This document shows, piece after piece, positions 1 through 8,065 of a stretch of DNA of 25,199 nucleotides. This DNA comes from CAYYWV01 sp964475385 (GTDB lineage Bacteria > Pseudomonadota > Alphaproteobacteria > JAAXGF01), in NCBI GenBank assembly GCA_964475385.1, contig CAYYWV010000032.1, positions 1 to 25,199 of the forward strand, written 5' to 3'. The stretch's first letter is position 1, and every line of letters starts with the position of its first letter. The translations under genes were made by a program, and so were the position numbers. The notes beneath the pieces are model-generated. The model was not told the DNA's origin. It was given only the letters and a program-made list of their open reading frames with translations, and searched no databases.

Positions 1-1301
1 TCCACTTCACCGGCGATTTCCACGCCATCGGCGCCGCCAACAACCTGCTCGCGGCGCTGGTGGACAACCACATCTATTGGGGCAACGAGGCCGGCATCGA
101 CCCGCGCCGCGTGACCTGGCGGCGCGCCGTCGACATGAACGACCGCGCGCTGCGCAAGATCGTCAACTCGCTGGGCGGGGTCGGCAACGGCTTCCCGCGC
201 GAAGACGGTTTCGACATCACGGTCGCCTCCGAGGTGATGGCGATCTTCTGCCTCGCGACCGATCTCGACGACCTTCAGCGCCGGCTCGGCAACATCATCA
301 TCGGCTACACCCGCGACCGCAAGCCCGTGCGCGCGAGCGCGGTGCTCGCGCAGGGACCGATGGCGGCGCTTTTGAAGGACGCGCTCGCCCCCAACCTCGT
401 CCAGACGCTCGAGCACAACCCGGCCTTCGTCCACGGCGGGCCGTTCGCCAACATCGCGCACGGCTGCAACTCGGTGCTGGCGACGACGACCGCGCTCAAG
501 CTCGTCGACTACGTCGTCACCGAGGCGGGCTTCGGCGCCGACCTCGGGGCCGAGAAGTTCTTCGACATCAAGTGCCGCAAGGCCGGGCTGAAGCCCGAAT
601 GCGTGGTCATCGTCGCCACCGTGCGGGCGCTCAAGATGCACGGCGGCGTCGCCAAGCAAGACCTCGGGACCGAGAACCTCGCGGCGCTCGAGAAAGGGCT
701 CGCCAACCTCGACCGCCATATCGCCAACATCGCCCGCTTCGGCCTGCCGGCGGTGGTGGCCGTCAACGCCTTCAGCGCCGACACCGAAGCCGAGGTCAAC
801 ATGGTGATCGAGCGCTGCCGCGCCCAAGGAGTCGAAGCGGTCCGCGCCGACCATTGGGCCGAGGGCGGCGCGGGCGCGGTTCCGCTCGCCGAAGCGGTGC
901 TCCGGGTTCTCGATTCGGGCAAGGCCGACTTCCGCCTCCTCTACCCGGACGACATGCCGCTGTGGGAGAAGATCCGCACCATCGCGCGCGAGATCTATGG
1001 CGCCGACGACGCGGTCGCCGACAAGAAGGTGCGCGACCAGATCGCGCGCCTCGAGGAGGAAGGCTTCGGCCATTTCCCGGTCTGCATGGCCAAGACCCAG
1101 TACAGCCTCAGCGCCGACGCCAATCTCAAGGGCGCGCCCTCGGGTTTCACGGTCCCGGTCCGCGAGGTTCGGATTTCGGCCGGGGCCGAGTTCTTGGTCG
1201 CGATCTGCGGCGACATCATGACCATGCCGGGCCTGCCGCGCGTTCCCGCGGCGAATCGCATCACGGTCGATTCGGACGGCAAGATCGTCGGCCTGTTCTG
1301 A
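1..1301 (+). CDS. fhs: Formate-tetrahydrofolate ligase, 5'-truncated by window edge
   Basis: This enzyme joins formate to tetrahydrofolate using ATP to give 10-formyl-THF, feeding the cytosolic one-carbon pool. Only the C-terminal 432 residues are in the window, read from the first complete codon at position 3. The family is usually about 555-560 residues, so roughly 125 N-terminal residues, including the P-loop ATP site, lie upstream. The visible part includes the family signature VATVRALKMHGG (bases 612-647), the block NPAFVHGGPFANIAHGCNS, and the conserved C-terminus with GDIMTMPGLPR, ending at a TGA. No frameshift or stop interrupts it. It converges on tldD with a hairpin between them. 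The other one-carbon genes in the window (gcvTHP) are in a distant unit. Identification is very secure. Confidence 0.97.
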   Translation, partial: HFTGDFHAIGAANNLLAALVDNHIYWGNEAGIDPRRVTWRRAVDMNDRALRKIVNSLGGVGNGFPREDGFDITVASEVMAIFCLATDLDDLQRRLGNIIIGYTRDRKPVRASAVLAQGPMAALLKDALAPNLVQTLEHNPAFVHGGPFANIAHGCNSVLATTTALKLVDYVVTEAGFGADLGAEKFFDIKCRKAGLKPECVVIVATVRALKMHGGVAKQDLGTENLAALEKGLANLDRHIANIARFGLPAVVAVNAFSADTEAEVNMVIERCRAQGVEAVRADHWAEGGAGAVPLAEAVLRVLDSGKADFRLLYPDDMPLWEKIRTIAREIYGADDAVADKKVRDQIARLEEEGFGHFPVCMAKTQYSLSADANLKGAPSGFTVPVREVRISAGAEFLVAICGDIMTMPGLPRVPAANRITVDSDGKIVGLF

Positions 1302-1322
1302 CCGAAGCCTCAACGCCAATGG

Positions 1323-1350
1323 AACGGGCCGGCTTCGCGCCGGCCCGTTT
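1323..1350 (+). terminator. Rho-independent-type terminator after fhs
   Basis: A perfect 11-bp inverted repeat (AACGGGCCGGC at 1323-1333, GCCGGCCCGTT at 1339-1349) encloses the 5-base loop TTCGC and ends in a short TTT. It lies 22 bases after the fhs stop and 25 bases before the end of the convergent tldD gene. The T tract is short, so termination may be partial. The hairpin itself is unambiguous and could serve both strands. Confidence 0.8.
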
Positions 1351-1374
1351 CGCGTCCAGTTCGGGCGGCCGCGC

Positions 1375-2811
1375 TCAGGCGGCGGTGCCGCCCACCGTCA
1401 GGCCGTCGATCAGAAGCGTCGGCTGGCCCACGCCCACGGGCACCCCTTGGCCGTTCTTGCCGCAGGTGCCGACCCCGGGGTCGAGCGCGAGGTCGTTGCC
1501 CACCATGGCGACCCGGGTCAGCACGTCGGGGCCATTGCCGATGAGCGAAGCGCCCTTGACCGGCGCGCCGATTCGGCCGTTCTCGATCAGATAGGCTTCC
1601 GAGGCCGAGAACACGAACTTGCCCGAGGTGATGTCGACCTGGCCGCCGCCGAAGTTGACGGCGTAAAGCCCCTTCTTGACCGAGGCGATGATCTCGGCCG
1701 GGTCGTGCGCGCCCGCCTCCATGAGCGTGTTGGTCATGCGCGGCATGGGGCTGTGGGCGAAGCTCTCGCGCCGCCCGTTGCCGGTCGGCTTCATGCCCAT
1801 GAGGCGCGCGTTCTGGCGATCGTGGAGGTAGCCGACGAGAATCCCGTCCTCGATCAGCACCGTGCGCTGGGTGGGCGTGCCCTCGTCGTCGACGGTGAGC
1901 GAGCCGCGACGGCCGTCGATCGCGCCGTCGTCGACCACGGTCACGCCGGGGGCGGCGACGCGCTCGCCCATCAGCCCGGCGAAGGCCGAGGTTCCCTTGC
2001 GGTTGAAGTCGCCTTCAAGACCGTGGCCGATGGCTTCATGCAGCAGGATTCCCGGCCATCCGGGGCCGAGCACCACCGGCATCTCGCCGGCCGGCGCGGG
2101 CACGGATTCGAGATTGACCAGCGCCTGGCGCAAGGCCTCGTCGACCTGAGCGCGCCAGCGTTCGGGGGCGATGTAAGCGTCGTAGCCGCAACGCCCGCCG
2201 ACGCCGTGGCCCCCGGCTTCCATCCGGCCGTCCTTCTCGACCACCACCGCGACGTTGAGCCGGACCAGCGGGCGGATATCGCGCACCGCTTCGCCGTCGG
2301 CGCGCAGAATCTCGACCGCCTGCCATTCGCCCGAAAGCGAGACCGAAACCTGGCGGACCTTGGGATCGCGGGCGCGCGCATAGGCGTCGATCTCGGCGAG
2401 AAGCGCGAGCTTGGCCGCGAAATCGACCTCGCCCAGCGGGTTGATATCGTCGTAAAGGCGCTGATTGGTCCGCGCAGGCGGCGCGTCGGGCCGGCCGGCG
2501 TAGCCGGCGCGCACCGCGCGCACCGTCTCGGCCGCGCGCGCAATCGCCGCCTCGCTGAGCTCGGTCGCGTGCGCATAGCCCGTCGCCTCGCCGCAGACCG
2601 CGCGCAGGCCGAATCCCTGGGCGGTATCGAAGCTCGCGCTCTTCACCCGGCCGTCGTCGAAGACCAGGCTCTCGGACTGACGATACTCGAGAAAGAGCTC
2701 GCCGTCGTCACAGCCGACAAGCGCATCGCCCACCAGGCGAGCGACGCGATCCCGGTCGAGGCCGGCGCGGGTGAAGAACAGATCGTCGGTATCGGGTGCT
2801 GTGCGGGTCAT
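1375..2811 (-). CDS. tldD: TldD metalloprotease, TldD/PmbA system
   Basis: TldD is the catalytic half of the TldD/TldE (PmbA) zinc protease, which trims peptides such as microcin leader peptides and the CcdA antitoxin in E. coli. At 478 residues it matches the family length (about 480). The N-terminal domain (about residues 15-240) is followed by the metal site HEAIGH at residues 258-263 and, much later, Cys450 in GVGTCGKNGQ. Together these match the HExxxH plus Cys site known for E. coli TldD. The start is ATG at 2811, 23 bases from an assembly gap, so its promoter region is missing. In alphaproteobacteria tldD commonly lies next to the cytochrome oxidase operon, as here. No pmbA partner is visible, and it is often encoded elsewhere. 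Confidence 0.96.
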   Translation of the reverse strand: MTRTAPDTDDLFFTRAGLDRDRVARLVGDALVGCDDGELFLEYRQSESLVFDDGRVKSASFDTAQGFGLRAVCGEATGYAHATELSEAAIARAAETVRAVRAGYAGRPDAPPARTNQRLYDDINPLGEVDFAAKLALLAEIDAYARARDPKVRQVSVSLSGEWQAVEILRADGEAVRDIRPLVRLNVAVVVEKDGRMEAGGHGVGGRCGYDAYIAPERWRAQVDEALRQALVNLESVPAPAGEMPVVLGPGWPGILLHEAIGHGLEGDFNRKGTSAFAGLMGERVAAPGVTVVDDGAIDGRRGSLTVDDEGTPTQRTVLIEDGILVGYLHDRQNARLMGMKPTGNGRRESFAHSPMPRMTNTLMEAGAHDPAEIIASVKKGLYAVNFGGGQVDITSGKFVFSASEAYLIENGRIGAPVKGASLIGNGPDVLTRVAMVGNDLALDPGVGTCGKNGQGVPVGVGQPTLLIDGLTVGGTAA

Positions 2812-2834
2812 CGCGCCTCTTGCTTTTCGGTCGG

Positions 2835-2934
2835 NNNNNNNNNNNNNNNNNNNNNNNNNNNNNNNNNNNNNNNNNNNNNNNNNNNNNNNNNNNNNNNNNN
2901 NNNNNNNNNNNNNNNNNNNNNNNNNNNNNNNNNN
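2835..2934. other. Assembly gap, 100 N
   Basis: There are exactly 100 consecutive N bases, a conventional placeholder for a scaffold join of unknown length. The bases before it end in GTCGG and the bases after it begin with GTCGG, so the contig ends may in fact overlap. The real distance between tldD and the DUF3422 gene is unknown, and a promoter or small gene could be missing here. Confidence 0.99.
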
Positions 2935-3030
2935 GTCGGTGGCCGAAGGGCGAGCTCTAAGCTACCATTGAACGCGCATGTCTTCGACCCGATCCATCGA
3001 GCCGGTTCCGATGCTTCGTCTTTTCCTCAT

Positions 3031-4404
3031 ATGGTAGTTCGCAAGCCCCCGTCCAGCGCAGCCCTCAACGATCGGTCCGCGGCATCGCCGCCGGGCCCGC
3101 GCGACCACCCGCTGCGGGCGGTATTGACCGGCGAGATTCACGCCCGGCCCTATCCCGCGATCGAGCCGCCGGTCCGCGCCTCGCATCTCGCCTTGGTCTC
3201 GGGCGAAGATGCGGCCGCAGTCGAGCGCGACCACATCGCGACGCTTTGCGCGCGCCTCGGCGCACCGATCCCGCCATCCGACGCCACCCACTTCGCCCAC
3301 GACTTCGGCGACTTCAGCCTCTTGTGGGAGCGCCATACCGAGTTCTCGACCTACACGTTTCTGGTCGCCGGGCCGTTCGCCGATCCTTTCGGCGACGAAG
3401 GCGGCGCGGCCGACGCGCCGCCCATCGCGCGGGCGCCGGCCGACTGGTTGGCGGCCCTTCCCGGCGAGCGCCTGGTCGCCACCCATGTCGCTTTCTACGG
3501 CCGCGAGAGCCCGCCGCCCGACGACGCGCAGCTCGCCCGCCTGTTCCACGGCAACCCGGTGGCCGGCGGCGGCATGCTGGGCGGCGGCGCGCGCGGCTGG
3601 AGCGACTTTCGGCTGCACGGCGACGGGTTCGGGCGCGTTCTCCTCCACGATCTGAGGCTCAAGAAGGACCAGGCCGGACGGCTTTTGCAGCGCGTGCTCG
3701 AAATCGAGACCTACCGCATGATGGCGCTGCTCGCCCTGCCGATGGCGCGCCGCGACGGGCCGCTTGCGAGCGAGATCGACCGCGCGTTGACCGTCGCCAT
3801 GGACCGCATGCGCGAGGCGACCGACGCCGAGGACGAAAGCCGGCTTCTCGACGAGCTGACCCGGCTTTCGGCGCGGCTCGAAGCGATTCTCGCCGCCAAC
3901 AGCTACCGGTTCGGCGCGGCGAGCGCTTACTACGGCCTGGTCGCGCGGCGGCTCGAAGAGCTGCGCGAGGTCCGCATCGAGGGAAGCCAGCCCTGGCGGC
4001 CTTTCCTCGAGCGTCGGCTCGCGCCGGCGATCCGGACCTGCGAGTCCCTCGCCCGGCGTCAAGAAGCGCTGTCGCAACGCCTGGCCCGAGCGACCGGCCT
4101 GTTGCGCACCCGCATCAACGTCACCCTCGAGCGCCAGAACCGCGATCTGCTCGCCTCGATGAACCGGCGCGCGCGCCTTCAGATCCGGCTTCAGGAAACG
4201 GTCGAAGGCCTGTCGGTGGTCGCGATCAGCTACTATGCGGTGGGGCTTATCGGCTATGCCGCCAAGGCCCTCGCTAAGAGCGGGCTGCCGGTCGATCCCA
4301 ACCTCGCCCAAGGCGTTGCGATCCTGCCGGTTGCGCTTGCGGTCTGGCTTGGAATCCGGCGTTTGCGCTCGGTCGTCGCCCGTCGCGAAAACGACGGCGG
4401 ATAA
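3031..4404 (+). CDS. DUF3422 family membrane-anchored protein
   Basis: This 457-residue protein has the DUF3422 opening (DHPLRAVLTGEIHARPYPAI, about residues 28-47), a pattern of the HARP/HARPF type seen in this family. A soluble N-terminal domain runs to about residue 230. An Arg/Glu-rich, probably coiled-coil helical stretch follows (about 230-390). Two hydrophobic segments at about 393-415 and 425-443 form a C-terminal membrane hairpin, and the tail RRLRSVVARREN is basic, so the bulk is predicted to be cytoplasmic. The function of the family is not established. The start is ATG 3031, but no clear Shine-Dalgarno sequence precedes it and the frame stays open upstream to the gap, so a start further upstream cannot be excluded. 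It reads into the cox operon on the same strand, with 238 bases between. Confidence 0.85.
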   Translation: MVVRKPPSSAALNDRSAASPPGPRDHPLRAVLTGEIHARPYPAIEPPVRASHLALVSGEDAAAVERDHIATLCARLGAPIPPSDATHFAHDFGDFSLLWERHTEFSTYTFLVAGPFADPFGDEGGAADAPPIARAPADWLAALPGERLVATHVAFYGRESPPPDDAQLARLFHGNPVAGGGMLGGGARGWSDFRLHGDGFGRVLLHDLRLKKDQAGRLLQRVLEIETYRMMALLALPMARRDGPLASEIDRALTVAMDRMREATDAEDESRLLDELTRLSARLEAILAANSYRFGAASAYYGLVARRLEELREVRIEGSQPWRPFLERRLAPAIRTCESLARRQEALSQRLARATGLLRTRINVTLERQNRDLLASMNRRARLQIRLQETVEGLSVVAISYYAVGLIGYAAKALAKSGLPVDPNLAQGVAILPVALAVWLGIRRLRSVVARRENDGG

Positions 4405-4642
4405 CGGCCCCGGCCTAAATCCTTGATTATAGTATGGGATTTCGGACGCTCTTTTGACGCGTTTTCACGGCCTTGTGATTTGGGGAACCCTGTTGTAGGT
4501 TCCGGACGACAATAAGGTCGCGAGTCCCGGGCCGGAAGCGTTTTGGCGAGAGCGTTCCGGCCGCGAAAGCCCGCCGAAAAAAACCGGGCGGGCCGTGACG
4601 GGGGTCGGGCACCGATCCGGGTAAGTGAGGCGAGGTCTTTTC
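4405..4642 (+). other. Leader region of the cox operon with small inverted repeats
   Basis: No gene is seen in these 238 bases. A TATAGT hexamer (4428-4433) resembles a -10 box but has no good -35, and TTGACG (4454-4459) resembles a -35 but lacks a good -10 at proper spacing. Three TTCCGG half-sites occur: 4500-4505 and 4555-4560 on the + strand, and 4532-4537 inverted. A 7-bp hairpin GCCCGCC/GGCGGGC (4569-4575 with 4587-4593) follows. The bases just before coxB contain GAGGCGAGG, a plausible ribosome binding site. The cox promoter probably lies here, but I cannot place it. Confidence 0.4.
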
Positions 4643-5497
4643 ATGTCGCTCAGCAACATTCTGCGTGCACTCGGCGCGGGCGCCGGGGCGATTCTGTTTG
4701 GCGCGAGCCCGGCGCTGGCGTCGTCCGAGGCCGCCCATCCTTGGCAAACGGGCTTTCAAGCCCCCGCGACGCCGGTGATGGAAAGGATCGTCGGTTTCAA
4801 CGACATGCTGTTCACCATCATCGTCGCGATCTTTTTGTTCGTTCTCGCGCTCCTTCTTTATGTGCTGTGGCGGTTCAGCGCCAAGCGCAACCCCGAGCCG
4901 TCGAAGACGACCCACAACACGCTTCTCGAAGTGCTGTGGACTGCGGTCCCGATCATGATCCTAGTGGTGATCGCGATCCCGTCGTTCAAGCTCCTCTACT
5001 ACATGGACCGGGCCGAAAACGCCGAGCTCACCATCAAGGCGATCGGGCATCAGTGGTACTGGTCCTACGAGTACCCCGACAACGGCAACTTCACGTTCGA
5101 CGCTCTGATGCTCTCTGACGACGAGCTCGAACCTGGTCAGCTTCGTCTGCTGACGACCGACAACCCGGTTGTCGTGCCGGTCAACACCACGGTCCGCATT
5201 CAGACCACCTCCTCCGACGTGATCCACTCCTGGGCCATGCCGGCCTTCGGCGTCAAGATCGACGCCGTGCCGGGCCGGCTCAACGAGACTTGGTTCCGGA
5301 TCGAGCGCGAGGGCACTTACTACGGCCAGTGCTCCGAGCTTTGCGGCGTGAACCACGGTTTCATGCCGATTATGGTCAAGGCGGTCTCGAAAGAGGCTTT
5401 CGCCGCCTGGGTCGAAAAGGCCAAACAGGAATTCGCGCAAGCCGATGCGCCGGCCCCGACCGCCGTGGCGCAGGCCGAGCCCGAAACCCAGCGTTAA
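4643..5497 (+). CDS. coxB: Cytochrome c oxidase subunit II
   Basis: Subunit II of the aa3-type oxidase takes electrons from cytochrome c through its binuclear CuA centre on the periplasmic side. The 284-residue precursor begins with a Sec-type signal (residues 1-26, ending SPALA). Two membrane helices follow (about 54-77 and 97-118), then the cupredoxin domain. The CuA ligands are visible: His195 in VIHSW, then Cys230, Glu232, Cys234, His238 and Met241 in CSELCGVNHGFM. The aromatic path GHQWYWSYEY is at 135-144. No fused cytochrome c domain is present. I chose ATG 4643 because GAGGCGAGG lies about 9 bases upstream and the signal peptide then starts cleanly. An in-frame GTG at 4625 would add six residues. 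It is the first gene of the cox operon and is followed 16 bases later by coxA. Confidence 0.97.
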   Translation: MSLSNILRALGAGAGAILFGASPALASSEAAHPWQTGFQAPATPVMERIVGFNDMLFTIIVAIFLFVLALLLYVLWRFSAKRNPEPSKTTHNTLLEVLWTAVPIMILVVIAIPSFKLLYYMDRAENAELTIKAIGHQWYWSYEYPDNGNFTFDALMLSDDELEPGQLRLLTTDNPVVVPVNTTVRIQTTSSDVIHSWAMPAFGVKIDAVPGRLNETWFRIEREGTYYGQCSELCGVNHGFMPIMVKAVSKEAFAAWVEKAKQEFAQADAPAPTAVAQAEPETQR

Positions 5498-5513
5498 GAG
5501 GGGGACAAACGAG

Positions 5514-7112
5514 ATGAGCGACGCACCCGTCACGACCGAAGCCCACGCCGAGCACGGCCATCATCCCACGGGTTGGCGGCGGTGGTTGTTCTCCACCAAC
5601 CACAAGGATATCGGCACGATGTACCTGATCTTCGCGATCTGCGCGGGGATCGTGGGCGGCTTGCTTTCGCTGATCTTCCGGATGGAGCTTGCGGCCCCGG
5701 GCGATCAGATCCTTGGCGGCGACTATCAGCTCTTCAACGTTCTCATCAGCGCCCACGGCCTGATCATGGTCTTCTTCATGGTCATGCCGGCGTTTATCGG
5801 CGGGTTCGGAAACTGGTTCGTGCCGTTGATGATCGGCGCGCCGGACATGGCCTTCCCGCGGATGAACAACGTCTCGTTCTGGCTTCTGATCCCGGCGGCG
5901 ATTCTCTGGATCGGCTCGTTGTTCGTAGGCGAAGGGCCGGGCATCGGCTGGACGGCGTATGCGCCGCTCAGCACCTCGGGGCACCCGGGGCCGGCGGTCG
6001 ACATGATCATCCTCGGCCTGCATCTCGCGGGCGCGTCGTCGATCCTGGGGGCGATCAACTTCATCACCACGATTTTCAACATGCGCGCGCCGGGCATGAC
6101 GCTGCACAAGATGCCCTTGTTCGTCTGGTCGGTGTTGGTGACGGCGTTCCTGCTGCTGCTGTCGCTGCCGGTGCTCGCCGGCGCGATCACCATGCTGCTC
6201 ACCGACCGCAACTTCGGGACCAGCTTCTTCGACCCGGCCGGCGGCGGCGATCCGGTGCTCTACCAGCACCTGTTCTGGTTCTTCGGCCACCCCGAGGTCT
6301 ACATCCTGATCCTGCCCGGCTTCGGGGTTGCGAGCCATATCATCTCGACGTTTTCGCGCAAGCCGATCTTCGGCTATCTCGGCATGGTCTACGCCATGGT
6401 CGCGATCGGGGTGATCGGCTTCGTCGTCTGGGCGCACCACATGTACACGGTCGGCCTCGACGTCGACACGCGCGCCTACTTCGTGGCCGCGACGATGGTC
6501 ATCGCGGTGCCTACGGGCATCAAGATCTTTAGCTGGATCGCGACCATGTGGGGCGGCTCGATCGAGTTCAAGACCCCGATGCTGTGGGCGATCGGCTTCA
6601 TCGTCCTGTTCACCATCGGCGGCGTGACCGGCGTCGTGTTGGCCAACGCGGGCGTCGACACGGCGCTGCACGACACCTACTACGTGGTCGGGCACTTCCA
6701 CTACACCATGTCGATGGGCGCGCTGTTCCTGATCTTCGGGGCCTTTTACTACTGGATCGGCAAGATGAGCGGGCGGCAGTACCCCGAGCGGCTCGGCAAG
6801 CTGCACTTCTGGATCACCTTCATCGGGGTCAACCTCACCTTCTTCCCGATGCACTTCCTGGGCGCGGCCGGGATGCCGCGGCGGATTCCGGATTACCCGG
6901 ACGCCTATGCGGGCTGGAACATGGTCGCCTCGATCGGGTCTTACATCTCGTTCGCAGGCGCGCTCCTGTTCCTCTACATCCTGTGGCGGACCTTGCGCGC
7001 AGGCGAGCGCTGCCCCGACAACCCCTGGGGCGAGGGCGCGACGACGCTCGAGTGGACGGTCTCGTCGCCGCCGGCGTTCCACAGCTTCGAGGAGATCCCC
7101 CGGGTCTCGTGA
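5514..7112 (+). CDS. coxA: Cytochrome c oxidase subunit I, haem-copper, type A1
   Basis: This is the catalytic subunit that reduces O2 to water and pumps protons. It has 532 residues and twelve predicted membrane helices. Haem a ligands are His81 and His396. The haem a3 ligand is His394. CuB ligands are His259, His308 and His309, with the cross-linking Tyr263 in GHPEVY. The D-channel residues Asp111 (APDMAFPRMNN) and Glu261, and the K-channel lysine Lys337 (TGIKIFSW), are all present, so this is a proton-pumping type A1 enzyme. The start is ATG 5514 after AGAGGGGGAC. The open frame extends further upstream but would overlap coxB and add a non-conserved Arg/Pro stretch. The stop codon lies inside a strong hairpin (7098-7119). 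Confidence 0.98.
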   Translation: MSDAPVTTEAHAEHGHHPTGWRRWLFSTNHKDIGTMYLIFAICAGIVGGLLSLIFRMELAAPGDQILGGDYQLFNVLISAHGLIMVFFMVMPAFIGGFGNWFVPLMIGAPDMAFPRMNNVSFWLLIPAAILWIGSLFVGEGPGIGWTAYAPLSTSGHPGPAVDMIILGLHLAGASSILGAINFITTIFNMRAPGMTLHKMPLFVWSVLVTAFLLLLSLPVLAGAITMLLTDRNFGTSFFDPAGGGDPVLYQHLFWFFGHPEVYILILPGFGVASHIISTFSRKPIFGYLGMVYAMVAIGVIGFVVWAHHMYTVGLDVDTRAYFVAATMVIAVPTGIKIFSWIATMWGGSIEFKTPMLWAIGFIVLFTIGGVTGVVLANAGVDTALHDTYYVVGHFHYTMSMGALFLIFGAFYYWIGKMSGRQYPERLGKLHFWITFIGVNLTFFPMHFLGAAGMPRRIPDYPDAYAGWNMVASIGSYISFAGALLFLYILWRTLRAGERCPDNPWGEGATTLEWTVSSPPAFHSFEEIPRVS

Positions 7113-7119
7113 CCCGGGG
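7098..7119 (+). other. Intercistronic 9-bp hairpin over the coxA stop codon
   Basis: A perfect inverted repeat CCCCGGGTC (7098-7106) / GACCCGGGG (7111-7119) has the four-base loop TCGT. It spans the coxA TGA (7110-7112) and ends 21 bases before the ctaB start. It has no T tract, so it is not a classic terminator. Such hairpins can attenuate read-through or block 3' exonucleases, and that role here is inference. Confidence 0.6.
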
Positions 7120-7140
7120 CGACCCTGAAGGGAGACGCCG

Positions 7141-8064
7141 GTGACCGACCGCTCCATCACCTTGGCCGCGCCCGCACCGGCCGCGGCCGCCGACCGCGCC
7201 GAGCTCGGCGACTTCATCGCGCTCTTGAAGCCGCGGGTGATGTCGCTCGTGGTCTTCACCGGCTTCGCCGGGCTCTTCGTCGCCCCCGGCGCGCTCCACC
7301 CGGTGCTCGCGCTGACCGCGGTCCTGTGCATCGCAATCGGCGCCGGCGCCGCGGGCGCGATCAACATGTGGTACGACCGCGATATCGACGCCCGCATGGC
7401 GCGCACCTGCGACCGGCCGGTGCCCGCCGGGCGAATCGCGCCGGGCGCTGCGCTCGGTTTCGGAGTCTCGCTCGCGGTTGCTTCGGTCCTGATCATGGGG
7501 CTTGCGGCCAACCTTCTCGCGGGCGCGCTTCTCGCCGTCTCGATCGCGTTCTACGTCTTCGTCTACACCATGGGGCTCAAGCGGCGGACGCCCCAGAACA
7601 TCGTGATCGGCGGCGCGGCGGGGGCCTTTCCGCCGCTGATCGGTTGGGCCGCGGTGACCGGCGACGTCGGGATCGAGGCGCTGGTGCTGTTCGCGATCAT
7701 CTTCCTGTGGACGCCGCCGCACTTCTGGGCGCTCGCGCTTTATCGCGCCGACGACTATGCGCGCGCCGGCGTGCCCATGCTGCCGGTGGTCGCGGGCGAT
7801 GCGGCGACCCGACGCCAGATCCTGGCCTACACGCTCGCGCTGGTCCCGGTCACGCTCGCGCCGGCGGCGATCGGAGAAGCCGGCCTCGCTTATGGCGTGG
7901 GAGCGGCGGGGCTCGGCGCGCTGTTCACCGTCTGCGCGATCCGCGTGATGCGCGAGACCGGCATGCGCGCCGCAAAGCAGATGTTCGGCTTTTCGATCCT
8001 TTATCTGTTCGCGATCTTCGCGCTTCTGATCGTCGATCGGGGGCTTTCGGGAGCGGGGCTCTGA
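7141..8064 (+). CDS. ctaB: Protohaem IX farnesyltransferase (haem O synthase)
   Basis: This inner-membrane enzyme attaches a farnesyl group to protohaem to make haem O, the precursor of the haem A used by CoxA. The 307-residue protein is a UbiA-type polytopic prenyltransferase with about nine helices. The first Asp-rich motif is NMWYDRDIDARM (residues 75-86, with Asp79 and Asp83), and the second conserved loop YRADDYARAGVPML lies at about 201-214. GLKRRTPQNIVIGG, typical of CyoE/CtaB, is at about 145-158. The start is GTG 7141, preceded by AAGGGAG about 7 bases away. It follows coxA after 28 bases and is followed after one base by a small CoxF-like gene. The symbol cyoE is also used. Confidence 0.96.
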   Translation: MTDRSITLAAPAPAAAADRAELGDFIALLKPRVMSLVVFTGFAGLFVAPGALHPVLALTAVLCIAIGAGAAGAINMWYDRDIDARMARTCDRPVPAGRIAPGAALGFGVSLAVASVLIMGLAANLLAGALLAVSIAFYVFVYTMGLKRRTPQNIVIGGAAGAFPPLIGWAAVTGDVGIEALVLFAIIFLWTPPHFWALALYRADDYARAGVPMLPVVAGDAATRRQILAYTLALVPVTLAPAAIGEAGLAYGVGAAGLGALFTVCAIRVMRETGMRAAKQMFGFSILYLFAIFALLIVDRGLSGAGL

Positions 8065-8065
8065 A

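Noticed and set aside
1447..3030. Open + frame running antisense to tldD and through the N gap into the DUF3422 gene
   Set aside because: The part before the gap is a shadow of tldD, and the frame across the gap is an artefact of N bases. Only the portion from ATG 3031 is real.
5376..7511. 711-codon - strand frame opposite coxA and ctaB
   Set aside because: The sense strand encodes CoxA with all metal ligands. The antisense translation is Arg/Asp/His/Glu-rich with no recognisable domain.
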